61,174 bases of DNA from a bacterium (GCA_024742305.1 JANSYQ010000021.1:1-61174); one strand, 5' to 3'; shown: positions 34,360 through 43,252, counted from the first letter of the stretch. Numbers and translations are program-made. Notes: generated from the sequence alone by a model not told the origin.

Positions 34360-35970
34360 TTATGCCATCACCTTGGGTGCAGCAGATAGAATCGCTTGGC
34401 TTGTTTCCGCTTCGTACTGTGCAAAGTTGGCAACAAACTTATTTGCAAGGCTGTTCGCCGTTTCGTCAAATGCCGCTTTGTCTGCCCAAGTATCTTTCGG
34501 ATTCAAAATCTCGGATGGAACTCCTTCACAAGAAGTTGGGATAGACAATTCAAATACAGGTTGTGTTACGTATTCAACATTATCCAACTTTCCGTTCATG
34601 GCAGCGGTGATCATTGCACGCGTGTATTTCAAACTCATGCGTTCACCAACGCCGTACGATCCTCCGGACCATCCTGTGTTCACCAACCAAACGTTTACAT
34701 CTGAGTTGTTTAGTTTTTCTCCAAGCAACTCAGCGTATTTTGCTGGGTGCAAGGGTAAGAAAGCTGCTCCGAAACATGCCGAGAACGTAGTTTGTGGCTC
34801 TGTAATTCCCATTTCGGTTCCCGCAACCTTCGCTGTGTAGCCCGACATGAAGTGGTACATCGCTTGCTCCGTTGTCAATTTTGAAATTGGAGGCAATACA
34901 CCAAAAGCGTCACACGTCAAGAAGAAAATATTCTTTGGAGCACCTCCTCTAGATGGTGTCTCAATGTTGTCAATGTGATGAATTGGGTAAGATACACGTG
35001 TATTCTGAGTGATAGAACCATCTGTGTAATCCGGAGTTGATGATCCTTCTTTGAAGCCAATGTTCTCTAGAATCGCTCCGAACTTAATCGCATCGAAGAT
35101 TTGTGGTTCTTTCTCACGCGACAAATCAATCGTTTTTGCGTAACATCCTCCTTCGAAGTTGAAAACTGAATCATCTGCCCAAGCGTGCTCATCGTCACCA
35201 ATCAAGCGACGGTTTGGATCTGAAGACAAGGTTGTTTTTCCTGTTCCGGAAAGTCCAAAGAATACGGCTGTATCTCCCTCTTTACCAATGTTTGCTGAAC
35301 AGTGCATAGAAAGAACGTTCTTTTCATGCGGCAAAATGAAGTTCAACACAGAGAAAATACCTTTTTTGATTTCTCCTGTATATCCTGTTCCACCGATGAT
35401 GATCATTTTCTTTGTGAAGTTGATCACGGCGAAGTTGTGCTGACGTGTTCCGTCAATTTCCGGATCTGCAATGAATCCCGGTGCGTTAACAATGTGCCAT
35501 TCCGGCTCAAAGTTTTGAATTTCGTCATCCGTAGGGCGAAGGAACATATTGTAAGCAAACATGTTCGACCATGGATATTCTGTTACGACGCGAAGGTTCA
35601 AACGGTGATTGTCGTCTGCACAAGCATAAGCATCACGTACATAAACATCTTTTCCGTTCAAATACGCCTTCATGCGGTTGTAAAGAGCGTCGAATTTTTC
35701 CGGTGTGAACTTGATATTGATGTCTCCCCACCAAACTGCGTTCTCTGTCTTTTCGTCACAAACAACAAAACGATCCTTGGGAGATCGTCCTGTAAATTCG
35801 CCTGTTTCGATAGCGATAGCGCCGGTGTCGGTCAATATGCCCTGACCGTTGATGACTGTGTCTTCAACTAGTTCTGCTGGCGATAAGTTCCAAAATTGAT
35901 TTCCGAGGTTTTTTAGTCCAATTGACTCTGATAGATTGGTGTTGTTTCCTTTCTTACCAAATACGTCCAT
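34360..35970 (-). CDS. pckA: phosphoenolpyruvate carboxykinase (ATP)
   Basis: A 536-residue enzyme, the normal ATP-type length. The kinase-1a P-loop GLSGTGKTTLS is at residues 239-249; GRSPKDRFVV (61-70) binds oxaloacetate; LIGDDEHAW (257-265) holds the metal-binding Asp. RVSYPI and the later GYTAKVAGTE complete the family pattern. It converts oxaloacetate and ATP to PEP and CO2, the entry to gluconeogenesis, or works in reverse. Its promoter is well formed and overlaps a short inverted repeat, which hints at regulation. Confidence 0.98.
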   Translation of the reverse strand: MDVFGKKGNNTNLSESIGLKNLGNQFWNLSPAELVEDTVINGQGILTDTGAIAIETGEFTGRSPKDRFVVCDEKTENAVWWGDINIKFTPEKFDALYNRMKAYLNGKDVYVRDAYACADDNHRLNLRVVTEYPWSNMFAYNMFLRPTDDEIQNFEPEWHIVNAPGFIADPEIDGTRQHNFAVINFTKKMIIIGGTGYTGEIKKGIFSVLNFILPHEKNVLSMHCSANIGKEGDTAVFFGLSGTGKTTLSSDPNRRLIGDDEHAWADDSVFNFEGGCYAKTIDLSREKEPQIFDAIKFGAILENIGFKEGSSTPDYTDGSITQNTRVSYPIHHIDNIETPSRGGAPKNIFFLTCDAFGVLPPISKLTTEQAMYHFMSGYTAKVAGTEMGITEPQTTFSACFGAAFLPLHPAKYAELLGEKLNNSDVNVWLVNTGWSGGSYGVGERMSLKYTRAMITAAMNGKLDNVEYVTQPVFELSIPTSCEGVPSEILNPKDTWADKAAFDETANSLANKFVANFAQYEAETSQAILSAAPKVMA

Positions 35971-35998
35971 AATAATTGTTTCGTTTCGCTTGAAGCGA

Positions 35999-36038
35999 GT
36001 TTACAGTACAAATGTAAACGATTCTATTCCAATCTCAG
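35999..36038 (-). promoter_or_regulatory. promoter of pckA with overlapping inverted repeat
   Basis: Minus strand: CTG (36038-36036, one mismatch to TTG), 19 bases, then TACATTTG (36016-36009). The -7 box lies inside the symmetrical pair GTTTAC (35999-36004) and GTAAAC (36014-36019), a possible operator. Confidence 0.6.
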
Positions 36039-36126
36039 TTGGTGCCGAAGTTGAGTTTCCCACAATTCGCTGAGAATATTGTTAACATTTCGGTGATATT
36101 GTGTGCCCTTGTGACGAGAAAATTAA

Positions 36127-36807
36127 CTAAACAAGGTCCCGAAGTGCTTCTACAGCCGAGCGAACGTTTTTTCGTACATCCAAAATATTGGCTTCCATCA
36201 TGTAGCAGGGCGCCGTGATTATTTTATTTTCGGAATCGACCAAAATTTCGCGAACTGTTTTCATCTCGGTAGTTGCTCCAAGCGATTCCAACCCACCTGA
36301 AAAACCAGGAATATCGTACGGTGATTCTTCTTGATCACTTCCAATCGTCATCTTGGCTTTAATGTTCGATCCTTCCAACGCTTTCGCCATAACCACCGGA
36401 CTTACGCAAAGCGCAGCTACGGGTTTACCAACGTTTAGCATATTTACGATTAACAATTTGACCTCGGGTAAAATGTCTCCGTTGGGCCCCTCAAAAGCCC
36501 AGTTGGTAAAGTTTTTTGCGCTACCAAATCCTCCGGGGATGATCAATCCATCAATGTCCGCAGGATTCACCTCGTTGATGTTGGAAATATTTCCTCTTGC
36601 AATTCTACCGGCCTCCACAAGCATGTTTCGCTTCTCGTTCATTTCCTCACCATTGGTGTGATTGACAACATGGTGCTGTTCGCGATCAACAGAAATACAC
36701 ACGGCTTCTGCACCAATTTCTGCAATGGACAATAAGGTTAGTGTTGCTTCGTGAATTTCGGCGCCATCATACACGCCACAACCAGAGAGTAATACTCCTA
36801 TTTTCAT
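36127..36807 (-). CDS. elbB: isoprenoid biosynthesis glyoxalase ElbB (DJ-1/PfpI superfamily)
   Basis: A 226-residue protein that matches ElbB along its length: VLLSGCGVYDGAEIHEATL at the N-terminus, ISVDREQHHVVNH, GLIIPGGFGSAKNF, AALCVSPVVMAKAL with the nucleophile-elbow Cys, and a terminal domain ending in RSAVEALRDLV. ElbB is a class I amidotransferase-like protein with reported glyoxalase activity and a genetic link to isoprenoid synthesis. Its start overlaps the stop of the upstream lipoprotein gene by 4 bp, so the two form one operon. Confidence 0.93.
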   Translation of the reverse strand: MKIGVLLSGCGVYDGAEIHEATLTLLSIAEIGAEAVCISVDREQHHVVNHTNGEEMNEKRNMLVEAGRIARGNISNINEVNPADIDGLIIPGGFGSAKNFTNWAFEGPNGDILPEVKLLIVNMLNVGKPVAALCVSPVVMAKALEGSNIKAKMTIGSDQEESPYDIPGFSGGLESLGATTEMKTVREILVDSENKIITAPCYMMEANILDVRKNVRSAVEALRDLV

Positions 36808-37322
36808 GGATATACAAATTTTAAAGGTTCATCGTATCCCTCCAAATTAAGGATAATTTCGCTTCCACTTTCCTGTTTGTATGCCAATTCTGAAATGTCA
36901 ATTTCGATATCGCGACTCACAATGGATTCGCACTGATCGCCGCCGTTGTCATGAATCAACATCACGCCTCGTTGTGGTGGTAATGACTTAGAAACAGCAG
37001 GGCTTCCGACAAATTCAAACGTGTGTCTAGCACAACCTCCTGAATACTCAACAGTCATGAACAACAAAGTTCCTTCTAACGCGACACTTTTAATGGTGTA
37101 GTAATCCGTTTTTTTTGCCAATTCAGCAATTTTCGCTTTCACACGATACGGCTTTTGTGGTTTCGAATTGGAGTCAGTCGACGCTTCTTCTGCGTTTGTA
37201 CTAACCTCGATAGACCCGTCATTCGGGTTCATAACTTCTTCCACGGTTTCTTCCGCTGTCATTTTTTGCGTTTTACAAGCAAAGGCTAAAGGCAATATGA
37301 GAATAAAGGCGAATCGTTTCAT
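36804..37322 (-). CDS. hypothetical lipoprotein
   Basis: A 172-residue lipoprotein with lipobox LAFAC at about residues 12-16. The mature part starts with a Glu/Ser/Asn-rich linker (about 20-58) and then a beta-rich domain with GGCARHTFEFVG and VMLIHDNGGDQCESIVSRDI, containing two Cys residues that could pair. Proteins with this GGC-H pattern are common in Bacteroidota, but I know no function. First gene of the operon with elbB. Confidence 0.75.
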   Translation of the reverse strand: MKRFAFILILPLAFACKTQKMTAEETVEEVMNPNDGSIEVSTNAEEASTDSNSKPQKPYRVKAKIAELAKKTDYYTIKSVALEGTLLFMTVEYSGGCARHTFEFVGSPAVSKSLPPQRGVMLIHDNGGDQCESIVSRDIEIDISELAYKQESGSEIILNLEGYDEPLKFVYP

Positions 37323-37344
37323 AATCTTGTTTTTAGTTGCAGTT

Positions 37345-37373
37345 CAAAGATAATACCAAAAATGAGAGTGCAA
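37345..37373 (-). promoter_or_regulatory. promoter of the lipoprotein-elbB operon
   Basis: Minus strand: TTG (37373-37371), 18 bases, then TATCTTTG (37352-37345), a full match to TAnnTTTG. It is 23 bp upstream of the start at 37322. Confidence 0.75.
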
Positions 37374-37394
37374 TAGGCTGAGGGTAGAGGGCTG

Positions 37395-37430
37395 AAGGCT
37401 AAAATAGTGAAGCTTTCAGCTTTTAGCCTT
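37395..37430. repeat. hairpin in the elbB-rimO divergent region
   Basis: AAGGCTAAAA (37395-37404) and TTTTAGCCTT (37421-37430) pair perfectly over 10 bp. Both neighbours point away, so it is not a simple terminator. The surrounding sequence is a degenerate purine-rich repeat of GGCTGAAGG-type words. Confidence 0.7.
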
Positions 37431-37462
37431 TCACCTTTTACCAACTATTAGTGATTCTCTCG

Positions 37463-37470
37463 TATCTTTG
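37463..37470 (+). promoter_or_regulatory. -7 box of rimO directly before the start codon
   Basis: TATCTTTG, a full match, ends 4 bp before the rimO ATG. No TTG stands at the right distance. The transcript would start at or very near the ATG, so the mRNA may be leaderless. Confidence 0.5.
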
Positions 37471-37474
37471 CGGC

Positions 37475-38791
37475 ATGAAAACAAAGACGCTCAAGAAAAA
37501 CAAGGTAAACGTAGTCACATTGGGGTGTTCGAAAAACATCTTTGATTCTGAGGTGATGATGGCGCAACTCAAGGCGAACAAGTTTGAGGTGGAGCACGAG
37601 GCGCAGCAGGATGATTCCGAAATTGTGATCATCAACACTTGCGGGTTTATCGACAATGCCAAGCAGGAGTCTATCGATACGATTATTCGTTATGCGGATG
37701 CCAAAGCAGAAGGCTTGGTCGATAAAGTGTACGTTACTGGATGTTTGTCTGAGCGCTACAAAGACGATTTGGAAAAGGAGATTCCTGAAGTAGATGCTTA
37801 TTTCGGTACACGCGATTTACCACGTTTGCTAAAGACATTGAAAGCAGATTATAAGCATGAACTTGTTGGAGAGCGTCTTCTTACAACTCCTTCGCACTAC
37901 GCTTATTTCAAAATTGCAGAAGGGTGTGATCGCCCGTGTTCTTTTTGTGCAATTCCATTGATGCGCGGAAAACATACCTCTACGCCCATTGAGGATTTGG
38001 TGAAACAAGCCGAAGGATTGGCAGCGCAAGGCGTTAAGGAGTTGATGTTGATTGCTCAAGACTTGACGTACTACGGATTGGACATCTACAAGAAAAGAGC
38101 CTTGGCTGATTTGCTTCTAAAACTGGAAGAAGTTGAAGGAATTGAATGGATCAAATTGCATTATGCCTTCCCAAGCGGATTTCCGATGGATGTGCTTGAC
38201 GTAATGAAGAATAGTAAAAAGGTGTGCAATTACCTCGATATACCTTTACAGCACGGATCAACGCGCATGTTGAAAGCGATGCGCCGCGGAATTACCCGTG
38301 AGAAAACGGAAGAACTCATTGCTGAAATGCGTGAGCGCGTTCCTGGAATTGCGATTCGTACGACATTAATTTCAGGATACCCGGGAGAAACAGAGGAAGA
38401 TTTTCAAGAAATGTACGATTGGGTCCAGAATACGCGCTTCGATCGATTGGGCATTTTTACCTACTCGCATGAGGAAAATACGCACGCCTTCAACTTCGAA
38501 GACGATGTTCCTGAAAAAGTGAAGCAAGAGCGCGCTGACAAAATTATGGAGTTGCAATCGGGCATTAGCTACGAACTGAACCAAGAGAAGGTAGGGAAAA
38601 CCTTCCGTGTCTTGTTCGATCGAGTAGAGGGCGACTATTTTATTGGGCGTACCGAATTCGATTCACCAGAAGTCGATAACGAAGTTTTGGTAAAGAAATC
38701 GGATGCGTACGTGCGTTTGGGAGACTTTGCCAATGTAAAGATTACCCACGCTGAGCACTACGACCTTTTCGGAGAAGTGGTGAATGATTAA
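37475..38791 (+). CDS. rimO: ribosomal protein S12 methylthiotransferase RimO
   Basis: A 438-residue radical-SAM enzyme. The N-terminal UPF0004 domain carries the three cluster Cys in TLGCSKN, NTCGFID and TGCLSERY; the SAM cluster motif CxxxCxxC is in EGCDRPCSFCAIP; the C-terminal TRAM domain covers about residues 370-438. The sequence SYELNQEKVGKTFRVLFD before the TRAM domain favours RimO over MiaB. It adds a methylthio group to an Asp of ribosomal protein S12. The ATG at 37475 is preferred to one 24 bp upstream because that one lies before the promoter box. Confidence 0.96.
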   Translation: MKTKTLKKNKVNVVTLGCSKNIFDSEVMMAQLKANKFEVEHEAQQDDSEIVIINTCGFIDNAKQESIDTIIRYADAKAEGLVDKVYVTGCLSERYKDDLEKEIPEVDAYFGTRDLPRLLKTLKADYKHELVGERLLTTPSHYAYFKIAEGCDRPCSFCAIPLMRGKHTSTPIEDLVKQAEGLAAQGVKELMLIAQDLTYYGLDIYKKRALADLLLKLEEVEGIEWIKLHYAFPSGFPMDVLDVMKNSKKVCNYLDIPLQHGSTRMLKAMRRGITREKTEELIAEMRERVPGIAIRTTLISGYPGETEEDFQEMYDWVQNTRFDRLGIFTYSHEENTHAFNFEDDVPEKVKQERADKIMELQSGISYELNQEKVGKTFRVLFDRVEGDYFIGRTEFDSPEVDNEVLVKKSDAYVRLGDFANVKITHAEHYDLFGEVVND

Positions 38792-38840
38792 ACCAAGATT
38801 ACGAGGGCTTAATGTAAAAATAACATTAACCACTAAAACA

Positions 38841-38854
38841 GTTAAGTACTTAAC
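38841..38854. promoter_or_regulatory. 14-bp perfect palindrome
   Basis: GTTAAGTACTTAAC is its own reverse complement. It lies 60 bp upstream of the -7 box of the small membrane peptide gene and could be an operator; no other evidence. Confidence 0.35.
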
Positions 38855-38913
38855 TTCAGGATGAATGGATCGGAACCTGAGAAATTCGTTTAGGTTATTC
38901 TAAAAAAGTGCCC

Positions 38914-38921
38914 TACATTTG
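38914..38921 (+). promoter_or_regulatory. -7 box upstream of the small membrane peptide gene
   Basis: TACATTTG is a full match to TAnnTTTG, 26 bp before the ATG at 38948. The -33 region (TTTAGG) is only a weak match. Confidence 0.5.
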
Positions 38922-38947
38922 CCTCGTTAATCAACCTACACAACCTT

Positions 38948-39091
38948 ATGGAAAAATTTGTTAGTACAGTTTTCTATTCGATATTTCAGACCAAACGCAG
39001 TATTACTACTACAGAAAAAATTGCCGTTGTTACCAGCATCGTATTTGTGACGTTGATTTCAGCCTACTTGATGGTAAGTTTTAAAGCTTAA
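38948..39091 (+). CDS. 47-residue single-span membrane peptide
   Basis: A short frame from ATG 38948 to TAA 39091. The peptide has a polar, Lys/Arg/Thr-rich N-terminal half (MEKFVSTVFYSIFQTKRS) and one membrane helix (about residues 25-44, KIAVVTSIVFVTLISAYLMV), ending in SFKA. A full -7 box stands upstream, and the codons look like those of neighbouring genes. I know no family. It is the only gene-like object in the 435 bp between rimO and xerD; a chance frame cannot be excluded. Confidence 0.5.
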   Translation: MEKFVSTVFYSIFQTKRSITTTEKIAVVTSIVFVTLISAYLMVSFKA

Positions 39092-39096
39092 TTCTT

Positions 39097-39222
39097 CCGC
39101 TCACCACTAAGGCACAAAGAGCCTGTATTGTGTTGAATTAGGATATTAAAAGGTTGATGGTGAACACAAAAATTTTACCGAGGAAATAAGTCCAATTCTT
39201 CGCGGCTTTGTGGTAGGTTTTT
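39097..39222. repeat. second copy of the CACCACTAAGGCACAAAG-type inverted pair
   Basis: CTCACCACTAAGGCACAAAG (about 39103-39122) and CGCGGCTTTGTGGTAGG (about 39201-39217) form a spaced inverted pair of the same type as 17427-17572. The 80 bases between are non-coding. Confidence 0.6.
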
Positions 39223-39226
39223 AGAC

Positions 39227-40129
39227 TCAACCTTTTTTACTTCTCGGATGAAAGGAGATTATCGCCTCCTTTAAGTACGCCTGATCCAAATGGGTGTAAA
39301 TTTCTGTGGTTGTAATGGATTCGTGTCCCAGCATTTCCTGAATGGCCCTGAGGTTGGCGCCGCCCTCTAACAAATGCGTAGCAAAGGAATGACGAAAGGT
39401 GTGCGGAGATACATTTTTTCGAATGCCCGCTTTTTCCACCAAGTTTTTAATGATCGTAAAAATCATCACGCGGGTTAATTTGGCTCCACGACGGTTCAGA
39501 AACACAAAACTCTCATTACCCGGTTGAATGTTCATATGGTTGCGCGTTGCCACTTCGTATAAATCAATTTCTTTGGCTACTGACGGACTCACGGGGACCA
39601 ATCGCTGCTTGTTTCCCTTTCCGATAACGCGAATGAATCCTTCATCGAAAAAGATGTCTTCGTACTTCAAGTTGACCAACTCAGAGACACGAAGACCACA
39701 GCTGTACAGCGTTTCCAAAATGGCTTTGTTTCTGTGTCCTTCCGCAGTGCTAAGGTCGATAGCGTCAATAAGTGCATCTATTTCCTCAATGGTCAGTACC
39801 TCCGGCAATTTCTTCCCAATTTTAGGCATTTCCAAGAGTTCACTCGGGTCGGATTTCAACTCGCCATCCAAGAGAAGAAAACGGAAAAACTGTTTTACAC
39901 CACTCAAGATTCTTGCCTGTGTACGAGCGCTCAATCCGAGATCGTAAAGTTCTTTCACAAAGGCGTTCAGGTGCTTTAGTTCGATTTGATCAACTTCCAG
40001 GGAATTGGCTTCAGCGAAATCTTTCAACTTTTCTACATCGTTCTGATAGGCAAAAATGGAGTTTTCCGCCAGTCCCTTCTCGATTTTCAGAAACGAAACA
40101 AAATCCTTAATATAGCGCATCCAACTCAT
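39227..40129 (-). CDS. xerD: site-specific tyrosine recombinase XerD
   Basis: A 300-residue tyrosine recombinase with all catalytic residues: Arg147 in LYSCGLRVSE, Lys171, His243 and Arg246 in HTFRHSFATHLLEGGANLRA (HxxR), His269 in MLGHESITTTEIYTH and nucleophile Tyr278. The SAM-like N-terminal core-binding domain covers about 1-95. Length and the lack of an extra arm-binding domain fit chromosomal XerD rather than a phage or integron integrase. It resolves chromosome dimers at dif with XerC. It starts 5 bp from the divergent aroQ start. A start at Met4 (40120) is possible. Confidence 0.95.
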   Translation of the reverse strand: MSWMRYIKDFVSFLKIEKGLAENSIFAYQNDVEKLKDFAEANSLEVDQIELKHLNAFVKELYDLGLSARTQARILSGVKQFFRFLLLDGELKSDPSELLEMPKIGKKLPEVLTIEEIDALIDAIDLSTAEGHRNKAILETLYSCGLRVSELVNLKYEDIFFDEGFIRVIGKGNKQRLVPVSPSVAKEIDLYEVATRNHMNIQPGNESFVFLNRRGAKLTRVMIFTIIKNLVEKAGIRKNVSPHTFRHSFATHLLEGGANLRAIQEMLGHESITTTEIYTHLDQAYLKEAIISFHPRSKKG

Positions 40130-40134
40130 ACAAT

Positions 40135-40557
40135 ATGCATCTTCTGATTGTCAACGGTCCCAACTTAAATCTCCTCGGAACGCGCGAGGAACAAATATAT
40201 GGGAATACCACTTTCGAATCGTATTTAGAGGGACTGAAATCAGAAAAGGATGCCGAGATTTCCTATTTGCAGTCGAATGTGGAAGGAGAGTTGATCAACT
40301 TTTTACAAGATGCTCAATGCGATGCCATTATTCTCAATGCTGGAGGATATACACACACGTCTGTAGCTCTTCGTGATTGTATTGCAGCGATTTCAACCCC
40401 AGTTATTGAAGTGCACATCAGTAATATTGCTGCTCGTGAGTCGTTTCGACACGATTCGTTGATCAGTCCGGTGGCTGCTGGATGTATTTTCGGAATGGGA
40501 TTGAATGGATATGCTTTGGCGGTAGATTATTGCTTGAACTATTTGAACAAACGCTGA
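40135..40557 (+). CDS. aroQ: type II 3-dehydroquinate dehydratase
   Basis: A 140-residue enzyme, normal for type II. Signatures: LIVNGPNLNLLGTREEQIYG with the catalytic Tyr, QSNVEGELINFL, NAGGYTHTSVALRDCI, VIEVHISNIAARESFRHDS with the catalytic His, and GCIFGMGLNGYALA. It dehydrates 3-dehydroquinate in the shikimate pathway. Its last 19 bp overlap the end of the convergent glycosyltransferase gene. It has almost no upstream gap, so its promoter must lie within xerD. Confidence 0.97.
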   Translation: MHLLIVNGPNLNLLGTREEQIYGNTTFESYLEGLKSEKDAEISYLQSNVEGELINFLQDAQCDAIILNAGGYTHTSVALRDCIAAISTPVIEVHISNIAARESFRHDSLISPVAAGCIFGMGLNGYALAVDYCLNYLNKR

Positions 40558-41561
40558 TTCAAATCGGAGAACTTCCGCACTTTCTTCCCGTAAAAAGCCC
40601 AAATGATACTTCCCTTGTACCAGCCTTTCGGGTTGAATTGAGTAGCACTTTTCTTTAGTTCTCTACGTTTTTTGAGCAGAGTACCTAAGTTTGCGTATTG
40701 ATAGCCATGTGCTCGCATTACAGCACCGAAATTCTTGAATTCACCACCAAAGAGAAATCGAATGGCAGCAATTCCGTCGAGAATCATGCGCCACATCAAC
40801 TTGGGAAACAACAATCCCTCATGATTTTTGATCAACATCATCAAGTTGTTGCGGAAATTCAAGTATACTTTACGTGGAGATGTATAAGAAAGTGTTCCGC
40901 CTCCTACATGATACACAACCGATTCAGGCACGACCAAAAATCTACCTCCCTGACGTTTGATTCGCCAACAAAGATCAATCTCCTCCATGTGCGCAAAGAA
41001 ATCTTCATCGAAACCAAGGTGCGCATGATACACCTCAGAGCGAATGAGTAATGCGGCTCCGGTAGCCCAAAACACTTCCATGTTCTCGTTGTATTGATCG
41101 GTATCTTTTTCGACTTCATTGAATATACGACCACGACAAAAAGGAAAGTAATTCGCGTCGATAAACCCGCCGGATGCGCCCGCATGCTCGAAGGAATCTT
41201 TTTGGTGAAACGCACGAATTTTGGGTTGACATCCGCTGATAGAAGTATCATCCATGCATTTCAGTAGAGGTTCGATCCAGTTGGGAGTTACTTCAATGTC
41301 GCTATTCAATAGCAAGTAAAACTTGGCATCGACTTGCTGTAATGCATCGTTGTATCCTTTGGCAAAACCGCCGTTGGAGGCATTCTGAATGATTTCTACA
41401 TCCGGAAAATTTGCTTGAATGTAAGCGATGGAATTGTCGGTAGAAGCGTTATCTGCTAAAATGATACGCGCTCCTGAAGAGCAGGCGATTACGTTGGCAA
41501 GGAATTGCTCCAAAAAGCTCTTTCCGTTCCAGTTTAATATGACTACCGCGACATCTTTCAT
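40539..41561 (-). CDS. family 2 glycosyltransferase
   Basis: A 340-residue GT2 protein from the ATG at 41561 (MKDVAVVILNWNGKSFLEQF). The A-fold gives ILADNASTDNSI, NASNGGFAKGYNDAL, and YLLLNSDIEVTP with the DxD-like metal site; then FDEDFFAHMEEIDLCWRIKRQGG (ED-type catalytic region, shown in part) and VVYHVGGGTLS as in rhamnosyl- and other surface-glycan transferases. It probably adds a sugar to a surface polysaccharide or glycolipid from the cytoplasmic side; no such cluster is nearby. Confidence 0.93.
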   Translation of the reverse strand: MKDVAVVILNWNGKSFLEQFLANVIACSSGARIILADNASTDNSIAYIQANFPDVEIIQNASNGGFAKGYNDALQQVDAKFYLLLNSDIEVTPNWIEPLLKCMDDTSISGCQPKIRAFHQKDSFEHAGASGGFIDANYFPFCRGRIFNEVEKDTDQYNENMEVFWATGAALLIRSEVYHAHLGFDEDFFAHMEEIDLCWRIKRQGGRFLVVPESVVYHVGGGTLSYTSPRKVYLNFRNNLMMLIKNHEGLLFPKLMWRMILDGIAAIRFLFGGEFKNFGAVMRAHGYQYANLGTLLKKRRELKKSATQFNPKGWYKGSIIWAFYGKKVRKFSDLNQRLFK

Positions 41562-41593
41562 GCCCGACAAAAGTAGCACATTCTAAACAACGA

Positions 41594-43045
41594 TTAATAC
41601 TGACGGAAATCGTCTTGTGCGTTCTGTCCCCACTTATCAATAACGTGCGCATTTGGATTGTCAACACCGCCCAAACGTGTATTTCGTTTCGAAAGTTCCT
41701 GTGGCCACGCATCGTTTTTCAATTCACCGATCATATCAGAGTGGAGCAAACGATAGGATTTGTTCACCAAATCGGGGTTGTAGAAGATAAATCGCTTGTT
41801 GCTAAAACGACCAATTTTGTTGTATTGCCAAATCTCGTAAGGATACTCCATGTTGGAAACTTCACGACTGATAATGTTTGTAGGTGCACCATATTGTAAG
41901 TATACACGGCCGCGATCTGTTTCAAAGCCCTCTTGGAAGTTGTTTCCGTATAACTTTTCCACCAAACGTATCTGCGATTTGTACGCTAGCCATTCTTCGT
42001 ATGGATTGAGGGCTGCGGTAACTTGCCAAAATTGTTGGAGGTGTTTTCGAGCTTCCTCGTTGTCCCTACTTTTCAACGTTTCAACGATTCCTCGAATTTC
42101 CGCGTTGGTAGAAATCGGAATGTGTGCTTCTAAATAGTACAGGACACTATCTTCCGGAATACTCTCTTGAAAGCTCGGGTCAAGCATCACCTCTTCTGCC
42201 AAGATGTTGTTTTGTATTTCGTTTGTACGCTCAAAATCGTACTGCTGTGTCGCCAATTGAATACCACCAGCATTTAGAATCGAGTAGGAGAGGACATATG
42301 TTCCTGTGGGCACATTTTCCAAATTGATTTTTTGGAATACCGGAACCACTTCATCCACTTTGTAGGTGTTGATTTGGGTGAATTCTTCCAGCATTTCTCC
42401 CGTCATTCCGTTGATGAGACTTTGCTCAAGCATAAACGTTGAATCGCCCAACAGTTCCGAATTGTATACTTCCATGTAGATCGGCATGGCGGTTAATTCT
42501 TGAGGGTAATAAGAAGAAAGTCGAGGAATAATGTTGTACCCCGATTTGTAGAAAACAGAGTTAGGATCACCTTCTGTAGCAATTTCTGCCACACCGATAT
42601 CAGAGATGGAAACGGCATCGCCCAAATCTTCCACTTTCAATGGCATCACCGCAGTCATAGGATCGTTGTTGCTGTTGAGGTCGGTTAATTTGATATTGAA
42701 CTGGTATTCTCCTGGGGTCAAACGATAACGTTGCACATCGTAAAAATCTTCAATAATACTGTCGCGCATAATTGGAGGTGCCAAGCGGTACGCCATAGCG
42801 GAAACAATGCTGTCCTCATTTCGAACAGATGTTTCTACAAGCATGTCACCGATCAAACCTCCTTCAATTCCCTTGTAGTTCAAGGAATGTCCTACAAACT
42901 GAAAGTTGAATTCGACATAATTCCCCACACCTGGAGCGAAAAACTGTTTGTTGTCAACATAAGCGCGCATGACGCGGTTGCCTGTTTGAGCGAAAGATAT
43001 GGCGCAAACAAGTAGGAGAGTACAGCTTAATAGAAAACGTTTCAT
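41594..43045 (-). CDS. GWxTD-domain protein, exported
   Basis: A 483-residue protein from the ATG at 43045 (MKRFLLSCTLLLVCAISFAQ), a clear signal peptide. The frame stays open for another 300 bp upstream, but that part is antisense to a tRNA gene and is not translated. The N-terminal half is beta-rich; the C-terminal part holds the GWxTD domain: GRVYLQYGAPTNIISREVS, YPYEIWQYNKIG, FIFYNPDLVNKSYRLLHSDM. The family is confined to a few phyla including Bacteroidota and has no known function. Confidence 0.88.
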   Translation of the reverse strand: MKRFLLSCTLLLVCAISFAQTGNRVMRAYVDNKQFFAPGVGNYVEFNFQFVGHSLNYKGIEGGLIGDMLVETSVRNEDSIVSAMAYRLAPPIMRDSIIEDFYDVQRYRLTPGEYQFNIKLTDLNSNNDPMTAVMPLKVEDLGDAVSISDIGVAEIATEGDPNSVFYKSGYNIIPRLSSYYPQELTAMPIYMEVYNSELLGDSTFMLEQSLINGMTGEMLEEFTQINTYKVDEVVPVFQKINLENVPTGTYVLSYSILNAGGIQLATQQYDFERTNEIQNNILAEEVMLDPSFQESIPEDSVLYYLEAHIPISTNAEIRGIVETLKSRDNEEARKHLQQFWQVTAALNPYEEWLAYKSQIRLVEKLYGNNFQEGFETDRGRVYLQYGAPTNIISREVSNMEYPYEIWQYNKIGRFSNKRFIFYNPDLVNKSYRLLHSDMIGELKNDAWPQELSKRNTRLGGVDNPNAHVIDKWGQNAQDDFRQY

Positions 43046-43218
43046 TCGAGTGTATTTATTCAGCATAAAGTTACAAAATCCGCAATGAACGGGTGTGAAC
43101 TGCTTTACTGTTTGATTCAGAAGTGGTTCTGTTTCCATAAACGGTAGCAAGAAGAGATTGAATGGAGAATGAATCAAGATAAAATGAAGAAATTGTAAAG
43201 AAAAAGAGGATAAAACGC

Positions 43219-43248
43219 TTGCGAGTAATAAACTTTTGTCTACTTTTG
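43219..43248 (+). promoter_or_regulatory. promoter of tRNA-Ser
   Basis: TTG (43219-43221), exactly 19 bases, then TACTTTTG (43241-43248): a perfect copy of the Bacteroidota consensus. The mature tRNA starts 5 bp after the -7 box, so transcription begins at or near the tRNA 5' end. Confidence 0.88.
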
Positions 43249-43252
43249 CCGC

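Noticed and set aside
39227-40129. Phage or integron integrase
   Set aside because: Length, domain layout and core-gene neighbours fit chromosomal XerD; no att sites or cassettes nearby.
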